The notes below the pieces were generated by a model. It worked only from the letters and a program-made list of their open reading frames with translations. It did no database searches and was not told the DNA's origin. A DNA stretch of 64,000 nt from Urophycis tenuis. Lineage: Eukaryota > Chordata > Actinopteri > Gadiformes > Phycidae. Within the stretch, counting starts at the first letter, position 1; each line of letters starts with the position of its first letter. Position numbers and translations under genes: made by a program. Location: NCBI GenBank assembly GCA_036785325.1, contig JAXIVH010000030.1, positions 3,086,172 through 3,150,171 of the forward strand, in the 5' to 3' direction. This document shows, piece after piece, positions 10,926 through 21,561 of this stretch.

Positions 10926-11294
10926 TTAATACAAACCTTCACTGTCTTGAGCTGCCTTTTCTCTCCTCTTGAGTGCTCTTGCAATATGCTCTTTGTTGGT
11001 GAAGAGCATGTAGCACTCTCGGTGGTATCCAACATTAGCTGGCACATCTTGGATGTTATCCAAGTTCAGCTTATATGCCACTATGGCATTTTCAGCAATT
11101 ATACTCTGCATTGTTTGCAGGTTCACCCATGAATGTGCACATTGTACAAATTTTGCCCAACTTGTCTGGGAAAAAGGAGTTACAGGGCTATTTGCAGTTG
11201 GAGCTACATGCATGCAGCACTTCATTTTCAGTATCACTACTAGCATACACACGTGTCTGTAGATAGTGTCATCTGTGTAGACAAAATTAGACAA
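10926..11294 (-). pseudogene. N-terminal zinc-binding fragment of the XPG-like element protein family
   Basis: About 85 C-terminal residues look real: PFSQTSWAKFVQCAHSW, a helical middle, then GYHRECYMLFTNKEHIARA. The combination of a tryptophan-containing helix with a closing H..C zinc-ligand pair is what I know from the start of a large, poorly named family in fish and cnidarian gene models. The same proteins carry the PFHTQC and HEEAD blocks seen here at 29634-30701 and 20287-21128. The first 30 residues of the open frame have no support. Assignment is by recall and was not searched. No matching downstream exons follow on this strand, so this is an isolated piece. Confidence 0.5.
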
Positions 11295-11299
11295 AATGC

Positions 11300-11750
11300 T
11301 ACCAACATCTGTCTATCGATACCTCTGATGTTGGAAGTCCATAATCTGCAGCAGAAAGGTGTTCCACATAAGCAAGACTACAGTCCGTTATCTTATGGTA
11401 GAGCTGTTGAAAATTCATCTACACAAAAGTATTACAAACAGTCAATTTTAGAAGTTTATGGCAAAAATGCATTCATTCATTCATTCAAGAGAGCGGCACA
11501 CAAGTGTCACCCCTCGTTGTTTACTTCCTGTTGTCAAGGGAACGCAGCGGATTTCTGTAGCAGTCTTGTGAATTTGCCAGTTTAAAAATGTGAGCATTTT
11601 GAATGGTTTTTACGTCATGTGCGCGAAACAAAGTTGGAAACAATGTCAGTAGTCCTTAGGTGATTTTTTTAAATGTCATCAGTAAAAAAAAATCTTACAC
11701 ACCCGATTGGAATTTACGAAATTCACAATATCGAAGCTCGGCCCACCGAC
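11300..11750. other. Gene-free stretch
   Basis: No gene recognised. Non-coding sequence between the zinc fragment and the Tigger-like element. Confidence 0.45.
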
Positions 11751-11752
11751 TA

Positions 11753-12398
11753 CAGTGAACCCTCGTTTATCGCGGGGGTTACGTTCCAAAAAGAACTCGC
11801 GATAGGCGAAATCCGTGAAGTAGAAACCTTTATTTTTTTACAGTTATTATACAATGAAATACTCCATAAAACATCGAAAGCAAGGAACAAAACCTTTTTA
11901 CAGGCCCAAGCATTCGTTTAACAAATGAAACGAACTGAAGGGTTAATATTGCGGGGATCAGCACTGCCCCACCGTGACGGATTGGAACGGGAGAAAATGA
12001 AAAATGATTATGAAAAAAAAAACAAAGTACAGTAGGACAAATAGTGACTGTAGTACAGACAGACAGTACATTATTTCTGCGATAGTGAGCATTTCTGCGA
12101 TAGTGAGCATCTTCCTCTGCCTTTTGGGCCTGACCGCAAGTGCCTTTGTTGGTGCAGAACGTTTTGTCGACATTATGGGTTTTAGAGAAACTTGAAATTG
12201 CAAGAGAATTAGCAAACTTCAATTTGGCAAGCGGTTTTACGTACGTGTACATATTAAACCATAACGTTATTGACACACAGTCAGAGAAGACGCGGAGAGA
12301 CTGTTTAGCCAATCAGAATGCAGAACACAATGCATGATGCAAATCCGTGAAGCAGCGAGACCGTGAAAAGTGAACCGCGTTATAGCGAGGGTTCACTG
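11753..12398. mobile_element. Tigger/pogo-like non-autonomous transposon (TA flanks)
   Basis: The termini are inverted repeats beginning CAGTGAACCCTCG, each bordered by TA (11751-11752 and 12399-12400), as expected for the Tc1/mariner-pogo group. No transposase. Inside is a short tandem duplication of TTTCTGCGATAGTGAGCA at about 12076-12108. It interrupts the 3' part of the DDE-like gene just after the block ending in RFFWP. Confidence 0.85.
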
Positions 12399-12400
12399 TA

Positions 12401-14625
12401 TTAGGCCAGAAAAAGCGATTGACTCCAATCCGGTGCATACATTTAACCTCAACATGACTTTAATTCACCTCTTGTATTATTCCAGGATAAATGTTGTCAT
12501 CATAATTTAAGATACACCACTGGCCGATGATGTCTGTGTTTTGCCAATGTATTTGGGACTCATGCAGACTGTCATCCTCCTGTGTGGGTGCTGTTGCCTG
12601 AGCCTCAAAGGTGAAGGTTTTCGTGTTATAACACTGACACTCCAGGGTCTGTCTTGTTAAGAAAAGGCAGCTCACATCACGGTAACTGATTCGTCACGGG
12701 GTCACTGTTACTACTTGGTGAATACGCATGGTTGATGGCACCACCGGGAGACGATCTGGCATGCTCTTTGTGGATTCATCTGCTCTATCCTCACTGATGA
12801 AGAAGAGTTTGACTTTGGTCTGTGCATCCACCAGTGTGTTGAAGAAGAGCTCAGGGTTGGGGATGTCTTTCCCATGGCTAACAAGCCTGTCAGCAGTCCT
12901 TTTGAGGAGGCCTCCAACTCCATCTGGAGCACCCTTACCATGGCTTGCTTCAAAAAAGTTCCAGGTGCCTGACTGGAAACCACACTTTTGCAGCTTAGTA
13001 CAAAACAGATAGAACATTGCCTTTCTGTCTGTATTGTGTGCACGGCCCATCACTGTGCACGGCCCATCACTAAGAAATGCACAACAGTCACTTTGGGATA
13101 GGAAGCCCTAACCAGGTTTAGTATTGGGGATAGGTGGGTCCATATGGCTGCGGGGCCTTTCTCCTTTGATGGACTGATTGTGCCAAAGCACACATGCTCT
13201 TCCTCTCCACCAACATGTAGAACTCCAGTGTGGAGTTTTGCCTGCTGCTGGTTTGATGCAAAATGTACAGCTTGGATTTCAGAGGAGTACTTGCAGGCGT
13301 AATTTTAGGAGAAATCGACATGAGCATTCATGATCTGTCATGCTCCTCTTTAGTTCCCGGTAGTAGGTGAATTGCTGCTTTGTGGTGAACTGGTGTCGTT
13401 TGAAGTGTGTAAGTTGGCGCTGAAGAGCTCGAGTACATCCTGCAGAGTCGTTTCTGTCTTCTTTTTCATTGTCATTTTGACAGCCATTTTTTCTTTTTCA
13501 CCTTCCTTGTTCTCTCTGAGAACAGTCTCCGTTTTCCACTGTGTGATAAAAACACTTGCTTGCAAATCTCCCTCACTTGCGACTGGAAAGTCTCTATCTT
13601 TGCAGTTAGGACATTCATTGTACATGCAGTCTTTTGAGTTTGAGTCACAGCATATTGACTCTGCCATTCCCTCCAAGTCAGTTCTCCCAATGAGTCGGAG
13701 AGAATGTAGTTTCTCTACAAGAAAACAAAGATTTTCATGTACCTTGCAAAGGCAGGTCTCTCTGTCTGCAATGGATGGCTGGACTACCCAGAAGGGCCGC
13801 ATACGGCAGAACAAAGAATATGACATCCTGCAGTTGGGGCTCTCAAGGAGGAATCTCCTGTGCAGGTTTCTCATGGTGAAGTTTAAGAACCTTTTCTGTT
13901 TTTTTTTTCTTCCCTCTTGTTATTGTTTGGGATTTTCCAGCTGTGAGACGGCTATTCTCATCCCTTGTCATGAAGGACAGAACGTTGTTGCCCAGTTTAT
14001 AGCATAAAGATCTATACTTCAACTTGTTGGGGATGGTGGATATCTCACTGTGGCTCTGTTGTTTTCTTGAAATTGATAGGGTCTCCTGGATTCTTTTTTT
14101 GAACTTGTATTTTTTCAAGATCCTTCCTGACACAAGAGCTGCAATTACCTGCCTAGTCTTTTTGTGTGTGGTAGAGGCATACTTTGTACTAATGTTGTCC
14201 ACTAGGGCATGGTGGAAAACTAATGTTTTGTGCACTTCTGTAGGCACAGAAATCCTTCCTAACAGGCGCCTGGTTTTTGATTTGGGTGACTCTGACACTT
14301 GCTGTAGCCTTGTAAATCTTTTTCTATATTTGTCAGTTTTTATCTTCTGTTGTTTGAGTAATTTCTTCAAAGCTTGAACCTCCCTGTATAACTTGGACTC
14401 CCTTCTCTTGACTTTCTTCCTTCCAGCAATTCTCTGTCTGAAGTGATACACAAAGAAATGGATCATGTATTATATGCTTACTGAATGGAGTAATGATGAC
14501 AAGCAGTTACTAGTGTCTTATGTATTATCATTTCATAATCAAATCTATTCTAAAACTTGTTTTCTGTGTTTCAATAAATCTTTACCTTGGCATGTCAGGC
14601 TGTGGAACATTTTCAGGACTGGGGT
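12401..14625 (-). pseudogene. Unclassified DDE-like transposase family, main body, decayed
   Basis: Downstream part of the gene that starts at 21810. Blocks in order: PSPENVPQPDMP (14625-14577, GT donor); RQRIAGRKKVKRRESKLYRE with a basic coiled-coil region (from about 14436); MSYSLFCRMRPFWVV, then Cys/His-rich CLCKVHENLCF and CMYNECPNCKD (13874-13350); HVDFS-stop-NYACKYSSEIQAVHF (about 13325); a SDGPCTQYR block; YLFCTKL, then WNFFEASHGKGAPDGVGG (13053-12694); and QWCILNYDDNIYPGIIQEV, ending in CMHRIGVNRFFWP. The D of HVDFS, the D of SDGP and the E of FEASHGKG could form a DDE triad (inference). Frameshifts near 13880, 13390, 13345 and 13060, and stops at the position after HVDFS and after IIQEVN, show it is dead. 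I cannot name the superfamily. Confidence 0.65.
13039..13072. repeat. 17-bp tandem duplication inside the DDE-like gene
   Basis: TGTGCACGGCCCATCAC occurs twice in direct tandem. Counting the sequence with one copy removed gives the conserved SDGPCTQYRQKG frame. The duplication is therefore a late, inactivating mutation next to a putative catalytic aspartate. Confidence 0.85.
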
Positions 14626-14627
14626 TA

Positions 14628-14798
14628 GTGGAGCGGCTAAGTTAAAAAATCATTCAAACGGTGATGCAAGCATGAAATGAATTTTGAAAAACAGTCCGTG
14701 CCACGCAAAATTTCAAGATGGCGGCCATTTTTCAAGATGGCCGCCACCGTCTTTGAACAATTCAGTGATGTAATTCTTTAGTTGGTCATATAAACATA
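14628..14798 (+). repeat. Left inverted-repeat module with YY1-like motifs
   Basis: Contains AAGATGGCGGC (14715-14725) and AAGATGGCCGCC (14734-14745), both close to the known YY1 site AAnATGGCGGC. The module resumes after the Harbinger insertion at 19387-19640, with AAGATGGTGGG (about 19453) and AAGATGGCCGCC (about 19472). The matching arm, in opposite orientation, is 21265-21559. Confidence 0.7.
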
Positions 14799-15026
14799 GG
14801 CTGCATCCGAATACTCATACTTGACTACTATATAGTATGCATTTTGTAATACGCGACAAATTTAGTACGTCCGAATGCTTAGTACGCATTGTGTAGTACG
14901 GAAAATTTTTCCGAATGCGTACTACCGCCACAGTGTACAACGGTAGGACACTACGCTATCCCACAATGCAACGGGAGACTGGTAACCAAAGAAGAAGAAC
15001 GCCGCGGAGAAAATTTTAACAAAATA

Positions 15027-16234
15027 ATGGCGGAACTCGCATCACCAGCAGCGGCTACAGCGGCAATGGATATGTTTAAATGTAAGTACAAGTATAACAT
15101 GATTCTTTCGTCAATTATGAACACGTAATTACGAACACGTATTTGCTGTGGATATAACTTTTATGTTGATTAATATGATGGCTTAACGACAGGTTACGAT
15201 TATGAATTATGAGAGTAGAAAAATATTAATTGAGAGAGGGAGCGATATCAACGTACCAAGTGCCAATAGGTTTTGAACTAGTAGGCAATAAACTCACCAA
15301 TGTACATGCACCTCAAGTCTCACAATGAGATACTTTGGCTGAATATCTGATTTGTCATAATTTGCTTTGACGCAGGGACCGACGAGCACACCTGCCAGCT
15401 CATAGCCTGGCGGGCTGCAAATTCACACCTGTTCACAGGTGTGAAAAGGTCCGCGAAAGATGGCTGGGAGTACGTAAAAGTAAACATGTTAGAAGACTTT
15501 CGGTTAAATATTGTTGTTTTATCCTGTGCTTATTGTATTTGTCCCTCTTCTGCAGTCAATTTATCAAAGACAAGGGGCTGGAGGGAAAAATGTCTGGCAT
15601 ACAGGTGAAGAGGAAGTGGAAGAACCTTGTAGCCAAGTATAAAGTATGTTTTTGTGCTTCTACACCAAAGATCATGAATAGTGTGTTAGGACTGATTAAT
15701 TTTAGGAAGATATCATGCTTCTTGGTAATGTTTTCATAGGACTTGCGCAAGCCCCAGTCGGGGGTTGGCACTGAGGACGGGAAGGCCACAGCGGCATCGT
15801 GGAAGTGGTATGGTGAGATGGACGGTATCCTTGGCCAGAAACCATCCATCTCACCACCGGTAGTAATTTCTTCCTCCGGCCAGGGTGCCGCTGTGGCCAC
15901 CCCGTCCTCGGTGCCAAGCACCTCAACAGAAGACTCCCTCACCCCAGCAACCAAAAAGAGAAGATGCTCAGGTCCTATAGATTTAAAGGAAATAATGGAG
16001 ATGATGGAGAGGAGGGACCAGCAGGACCAGGAGAGAGAGAGAGAAAATAGGGAGCAAGAGGAGAGGCGTTGGAGACAGCTGGAGGAGCGGGATGAGCGGA
16101 GAGAAAGAGAGAGGCGTGAGGCAGAGGAGCGGAGGGAGCAGCAGGCGAGAGAGATGGAGGAGAGGAGGAACAGGGAGGCGAGGGAAAGGAATGAAAGGTT
16201 CTTCCTCTTGTTGGAAAGGTTGACGAAGAAATAA
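15027..16234 (+). CDS. Harbinger-1 Myb/SANT-like DNA-binding protein (4 exons, open)
   Basis: Exons 15027-15081, 15376-15469, 15556-15643 and 15740-16234 join with consistent phases and GT-AG borders to give 243 residues with no stop. The first three exons form a Myb/SANT-like domain: start MAELAS, then FKWTDEHTCQLIAWRAAN, and the closing QVKRKWKNLVAKYK. Exon 4 has a conserved linker (GKATAASWKWYGEMDGILG), a basic KKRR patch that may serve nuclear import, and a long charged coiled coil rich in RE repeats to the end. In Harbinger elements the partner protein binds terminal repeats and brings the transposase to DNA and the nucleus (known for the family). Internal exon sizes equal those of the second copy at 45244-46660. 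AATAAA follows at once after the stop. Confidence 0.85.
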
Positions 16235-16301
16235 AAAAATCTTTGACAAGTTTTCAGTGTGTGTTGATAGTTTAATAGATTTCATAATAAGTAAGCACTC
16301 A

Positions 16302-16992
16302 GGGCCTCATTTACTAACATTTGCGACCGCAGCGTAATCTGCGCCAGCGCCGAGCCGTTATTTGCGCAGCATTCGTCACCGCACTTTACGTTGTATTTAT
16401 CAAACCCGTACTTCATCAGGCAATCAGCGCCATACTCCGCCCTAGTGTAATTAGCGCACCGTTAAAAGAAGGAAGAATGGGTCTGCGTGTTTGCGTAACC
16501 ATGGACGATCCAAGAAACTGAAAACAAAAGTTTCGCGTCGATCAGCGACCACTTCCTGGTCGCTGATCGGCGCGGTGCCTTTGTCGGTGTCTTCTTCTTG
16601 CTCTTACAACAGTTGCCATGTCCTTGTTTACAGGCTCAAGCAAAACCCGCTTACTGGTTTACACCTGCTTTTATGAGGCGGAGATTTGCGCTCCAATTCG
16701 AGTCGCGCACTTCTCAGGCAATCTTAGTAAATACCACGCAATACATAATAAGGCGCACTTAACGCGTTACCTCCCAGCTCTTTGCGATTCACTCCCACTT
16801 CTTCTGATACACTCCCATTTATGCATATATATGAGGCGGGATGCGCAGCTTGCCTATCGCCTCTTCCGAGGCAGGCTATTTGCGCATTTACCCCGTTGCG
16901 CCACGTTAGTAAATACGGTTCCATGTTTTTGCGCCTATTTTAGCCGCAAATTACGCTAGAAATGGACGCAATTCTGTTAGTAAATGAGGCCC
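16302..16992. mobile_element. 691-bp MITE with GGGCCTCATTTACTAA termini
   Basis: Inverted repeats GGGCCTCATTTACTAACA at both ends (last bases diverge), flanked by TCA on each side (16299-16301 and 16993-16995). The interior is CpG-rich and hairpin-rich; one perfect hairpin is GATCAGCGACCA...TGGTCGCTGATC at about 16539-16567. No coding capacity that I trust. It lies in the 3' space between the two Harbinger-1 genes. Confidence 0.85.
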
Positions 16993-16995
16993 TCA

Positions 16996-17404
16996 GATTG
17001 CATGTATGGGGCACAGAGATAACATTTGTATGACACACAAACACAAGTAAGCGAGGCCTGTTTAGTTGAAAGCTCACCCACCACGTCAAGGTACAAGCCA
17101 TGGGTGAGATGACGAGACAAGACGTGAGACAACAATTAATGTTTTTTTTTAAACATGGAGCTGAAAAGGACATACAAACATCACAGTGACATGAAGCCGA
17201 CAAGGACCGACAAACGTCGGACATGCACACAAAACAATTAGCAATTGAAATCACATTTGCATGAAAAGGTCAAGTTACAAACTTATTAACTGTTATTATA
17301 TAGCAAGTTAAAAACTATAATTGAAGCAACAGTAAACAGCAACAACATAACTGCTCCAATGGCTAGAACTGATTGAGAACAAACTTATTGAGAACAAACT
17401 TATT
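16996..17404. other. Non-coding interval of Harbinger 1
   Basis: Between the MITE and the stop codon of the transposase. No gene recognised. Presumably 3' untranslated sequence of one or both genes. Confidence 0.5.
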
Positions 17405-19154
17405 TTACAGATAGTCATGGCCGTGAGGTGCTGCCACACGAGGCCCAGCAGCAACGGCAGCAGCCAGGATCGCCCGTGCATCCTCTCCTCGCCTTGCCTC
17501 ATTGACCCTCTCACCTGCAGGATCATCACCGTCATTGCCACGCCCATCGTCATCCTCAATGATGTCTGGCTCAACAAGGTCCCCGTTGGCAATGCAAAGA
17601 TTATGAAGGATTGCACAACATGCTACAACATAAGGGACAAAAGTGGGGCTGACCTCCATTGCCTTAAAAAAAATAGACCGCCACCTCGCCATCATCATGC
17701 CAAATGCCCTCTCAATGACATTTCGCGCCCGTGCGTGCCTTCGATTATACTAAATACGCACAGGGTCTCTAACTGGTTCCCTGTACGGAGTCATAATACA
17801 AATGGGCCTCGACAAACACGGATACCCACCATCCCCAAGGATGCACTGGCCCTCAGGTGGGTACAAGGCCTCAAAGTACACCGGACTGTTCTTCAACACC
17901 CTGGAATCATGAACAGAACCTGTGGAACCAACAAAAACATCTATGAATCTGCCCCGGTGGTCACAGATGGCCTGCATCTGGACAGAATGGAAGAGCTTGC
18001 GGTTAAAATAGCAGGCTCCATCTGCTGCCGGGGGCTTTACACGAATGTGGCAGCCATCTATGGCCCCCACTGCCACATTGAAAGCTTGCGACCCAGCCAA
18101 CGCCGCAAAGCCATTACCTACCTCCTCCAGGTCCTGGGGATGTACCACTACCCTCCGCAGAATGCCCACAATAGCCATAAACGTCCGGTGTACTATGTCA
18201 CAAACCGTGGACCGTTGGATGTCGAAAGCCCTCGACACCACTGGATAGGTGGTAGCATGGGCAAGCCAATAAACAAACACCAGCACCTCTATCTCTATCG
18301 GCCAACCATGGCCCGAGTCAGATCCCAGCACTGCAATAAGGGCAGTGATGGTCTCCCAAGGCAAGCGGAGATCTCGCTTGAGGTCTCCACCATCAAAGTA
18401 CAGACGAAGGATGGGCACATGTACATTAACCTGACAATACGATGTGGCATTTGCACCTTCAGCCTGTGGAAAGATGGACAGATAGACAACATTATTGACA
18501 GAATGATATTGATTGATAGACACTTGTTGGTATGTTATGGTAATTATGTAAGCAGCCCAAATGTGTTTTGTATGTATTTTCTCATTTGTGTGTGTGGAGG
18601 GGAGGCTATTTTCAATAAAAGAGAAAAATTGACTTAAATCGTTTATTTCACGGAGTAACATAACTTTTCCCTAGCCATTTTCAATCGGTCATGAGAAGCA
18701 TACTGTTACCGACACTCACTCCAGTGATGAAAAGGAGTCGCTAGGCTAGCTATTACTATGCTGATGAAAAATGTTTGAGGTAAAGGGGGCCGTAAACTAT
18801 AGCAGACGCTTATTCAAAGCGTCACGTAATCATGGGATGACATGTAGATTCATTGAAAAATTATTTTAACCTGATGCAATATTTGTCTTGATCTTATTAG
18901 ATCTATTTGACGAATCTTCCATTACTGTATCGATTTGGGAATGGGTTTTCGTGTCATATTGTCAGTCAGTCGTAAGGAGGCAGCTAGCTGATATTGGTCA
19001 AACGTGAGTCAGCATTATTCAAAAAACACAAAAAATGACTTACCAAATGTCCACATAGATGCAACAGAACCTGCCGGTAAGTCGCTGTCCGAGATGACAG
19101 ACGATGACGCCTTCTAGAAGCGATATCAATAGCCGTTCGCGCAGAAAGAGACAT
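17405..19154 (-). pseudogene. Harbinger-1 DDE transposase, one in-frame amber codon
   Basis: Exon 1 is 19154-19044 (37 codons, starts MSLSARTAID, GTAAG donor). Exon 2 is 18463-17405 after CCACAG, phase 0. The protein of about 389 residues carries the PIF/Harbinger catalytic triad: D in AIDGCHIRVK, D in ILGDGGYPCLS, E in RNVIERAFG. Before the triad is the helix-turn-helix-like segment TYPVVSRAFDIQRSTV. The only visible defect is a TAG at 17752-17750, between PVRDPVRI and YNRRHARARNVIE, where the copy at 44115-45138 has an Ala-Arg pair. All else is open to the C-terminal HGHDYL. One mutation separates it from an open frame, so the copy looks young. Confidence 0.88.
18664..19043. other. Non-coding, includes intron 1 of the Harbinger-1 transposase
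   Basis: No separate gene. It falls in the intron between 19044 and 18463. Confidence 0.6.
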
Positions 19155-19867
19155 TTTTAATTCAAAATTCTCAAAGACGGCGGTAAACTATCGAGGGGAT
19201 TTTTATATGGTGCTAGCATCTGATCTGCTGCGCACAGAGGGGAAATACGTCATCTCCAAACATCCGGTAGCGTTTTCGGTGGTGTTCGGAAGCGTTCGGA
19301 GGCGGCTGTAGCACGTACTACATTAACGGTCAAGTAGTACACACTGAACAGAAATAGTACATACTTGGTATTCGGATGCAGCCATAAAAATTGGAATAAG
19401 CAATCTCCATGAGTCACTTAACAAGAAAATGTTCCCACCCACAGGAAATTTCAAGATGGTGGGCATTCTTGAAGATGGCCGCCACCTTACGAGAGCAGTT
19501 AAGTGATGTAATCATTCATTTGGTGATATACACATGAAAATTGACATGAGCAGAGTGCCACTTGATCAGAAAATTCTCTCAGCCACTTAAAATTTAGAGA
19601 TGACAAACATTCTTTCAATAATAATAAATATTTAGATAATATCGCTATAATATATTTTAACATGTTAGTTTGAGTTCCTAAAAAAAGGTGTTTTTTGACT
19701 GCTACTGCTACTGTTCTGTCTAACTTCTTGCCGTTGACCTGTCCGATTTGGTAACACCTGCCAGGAGTTGCCTCCTAACATAGCTCTCAGGGTTTGGTGA
19801 AGTACACAAGCTCCCTTACCACGACAAGGTAACAGTCACAAGGGAGGTTTTTATTTATTTTGTTTGT

Positions 19868-19877
19868 GTTATATATA

Positions 19878-19909
<32 letters not shown>

Positions 19910-19945
19910 TATGTATATGTATATATATATATATACATACACGAA
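19868..19945. repeat. (AC)n/(AT)n microsatellite
   Basis: An ACACAC run followed by ATATGTATATGTATATATATAT. Confidence 0.9.
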
Positions 19946-20286
19946 CATACAGTAACTTTAAATACACAGATCCAGAGGCAACAGCAGCTCTAACTGACAG
20001 CCATAGAACAAGCAAAAAATAACTCAGTGGGAAAACAACACTAACAAACTACAGTGAATCAGGAGATTCTCAAGATCTCAAAGGCTACTATTCACATCTG
20101 CAACTGCACAGTGCTGTGCAGGTGAAACCCAATTTGAAACACTTGCACCTTCCACAGCACTCTTTTGCAGCCACACTTGGCCAGTTGTTGACAGCTTCTT
20201 GCAACTGGTGTATTCGCTGTCCAGAAGACCCACCATTGTTCTCCAAACTTTTTCCATCCCCAGTCAGCAGGACTCTCTGCTAATGG

Positions 20287-21128
20287 CTAATGCTGGGTTG
20301 CCTGACCCCATATGCAGCCTGCCTGATATGCAGCACATTTAGTGTGTTGAAGCAGAGCTGCTCTTGTTGGAGGAATGGCTTCATACGGCCTCTGCTTTCG
20401 GGCAAACATGTCAAGTCTAGCCTCATCCACACTAACGGCTGTGCTCGATCTATCGTACATCAGGACCACAAACTTCTCCAGGATCTCCAGGTCAACATCA
20501 GTCAGTACAGGAGGGTATTTACTCAGTTTGGTGAAGATGGGAGAGGCCTCAGGGAAAATGTCCCAGGTTTGCCAGGCAGTCTTTTTGCCTTTGTTGCGAA
20601 AGGCTGATACAGTATCACAACCTGTGAAGGTGTGAAAGAACAGTATGCCTTTAGTCTTCACAGGTCCAATAACACAGTACAGGTCATGAACACTAATCCA
20701 CCGTAGGCTCACGCCATGCCCAAATGCAACCCACAGTTGCTGGAGACCAAGTTCCTGAAGGAATGGGAAGATGTTTAGTGCTATGACAAGAATATCAGTG
20801 TCATTGGCTTTGATCATGATGGTTTTGCTACCCTGCCCTGTGGCATGTTTGGCATGTACAAAGATACGGCTATCAGCTTCCTCATGGAAACACTGATCCA
20901 GACTATCCAGGCAAGTTTGATGGGTACTCAAGACATTGGGTCCATTCGTTACAACAACTATGTTTGGCACAGTCATGTGAGCGATCTTGTCAGCCAGAAA
21001 GTGGAAGAGGTCTGTTTTGTTATCATTGTGTCTGAGGAAATTCTTCCAATTTGATGGAACTTTGTTCTTGTTTGTCACTTGGCGTCGACCTCTTATCGCT
21101 TTGTGATATCTTTTTTATTTCTGTAGAG
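20287..21128 (-). pseudogene. XPG/FEN1-like nuclease domain protein, C-terminal exon
   Basis: One long frame entered through a CTCTACAG acceptor at about 21128. It begins GRRQVTNKNKVPSNWKNFLR, a block found before the nuclease-like part in related fish proteins. Then comes FHEEADSRIFVHAKHA and, about 30 residues on, IMIKANDTDILVIAL. The E-E-x-D and D-T-D clusters, spaced by a helix and strand, resemble the acidic metal-binding residues of XPG/FEN1-type nucleases (inference from motif shape). Next come RWISVHDLYCVIGP and FFHTFTGCDTVSAFRNKGKK, hallmark blocks of this otherwise unnamed family, and a Trp/Cys-containing tail. The upstream two thirds of the protein are missing here; a middle piece of another copy lies at 29634-30701. 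Transposons with an XPG-type nuclease are known in the Academ superfamily, but the TA flanks do not settle the assignment. Confidence 0.6.
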
Positions 21129-21129
21129 T

Positions 21130-21559
21130 GAAAAATGAGGTCACCAGAGTGAGACAGAACAGGTACCGTCTGCTCTCTTCCAGAAATTTAGGCTCAAAAT
21201 TAACATGGCGGCTTACGGGGGAGTTGCTGGAGTGTTTGTCGCTCTAGGGCTTCCACAGCCCAAAAAAAATAAATGGCCGCTATCTTAAATTTTTTTGTGT
21301 GGCACAGACCTTTTTCCAGAAGAGTGGCCCTAAGAGAGCATTTGTGCCAAACTGTATACTTGTATCACCATTTTAACTATTGTAGTAATGAATATTCGAC
21401 AGAAATGGCGGCCATCTTGAAAAATGGCCGCCATCTTTAAATTTTGCGTGGCACGGACTGTTTTTCAAAAGAGTGGCCCTTAGAAAGTATCTGTGCCAAA
21501 TTTCATGCTTGCATCACCATTTGAACGATTCTCTTGAAATTTGCAATTATCCGCTCCAC
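21130..21559 (-). repeat. Right inverted-repeat module with YY1-like motifs
   Basis: Two tandem units of about 130 bp on the minus strand, each with GGTGATxCAAGxAT, GGGCCACTCTT, GTGCCAC and an AAGATGGCGGCCAT or AAGATAGCGGCCAT motif. The outer unit (about 21400-21559) matches the left arm at 14628-14760 in inverse orientation. Confidence 0.7.
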
Positions 21560-21561
21560 TA

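Larger units (their letters stand above)
14799..19383. mobile_element. PIF/Harbinger transposon 1, two-gene, nearly intact
   Basis: Perfect 15-bp terminal inverted repeats (GGCTGCATCCGAATA) flanked by ATA (14796-14798 and 19384-19386), consistent with the 3-bp duplications of this superfamily. Subterminal sequence is rich in AGTAC motifs on both sides. It carries a Myb/SANT-type gene on the plus strand (15027-16234) and a DDE transposase on the minus strand (19154-17405), convergent. A 0.7-kb MITE (16302-16992) lies between their 3' ends. It sits inside the left inverted repeat of the XPG-like element. Confidence 0.93.
14628..21559 (-). mobile_element. Long-TIR transposon with TA duplication and XPG-like ORF (interrupted)
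   Basis: Outer ends are GTGGAGCGG (14628) and its complement CCGCTCCAC (to 21559), each bordered by TA (14626-14627 and 21560-21561). The homology continues inward imperfectly for more than 130 bp on both sides: GGTGATGCAAGCATGAAAT, AACAGTCCGTGCCACGCAAA, and paired AAGATGGCGGCCAT-type motifs. The element sits inside an exon of the DDE-like gene. Counting one TA and skipping the insert joins the two exon halves in frame. Without the nested Harbinger (14799-19383) it is about 2.3 kb. Its only recognisable coding region is the C-terminal XPG-like exon at 20287-21128, so it is probably an internally deleted copy. Confidence 0.72.

Noticed and set aside
15983..16285. Leucine/proline-rich minus-strand frame resembling a membrane protein
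   Set aside because: Antisense of the Glu/Arg coiled coil of the Harbinger-1 partner protein; the composition is a mirror effect.
17417..18637. 406-codon open frame on the plus strand
   Set aside because: It is the antisense of the Harbinger-1 transposase exon. Catalytic motifs, splice sites and similarity to Harbinger 2 all lie on the minus strand.
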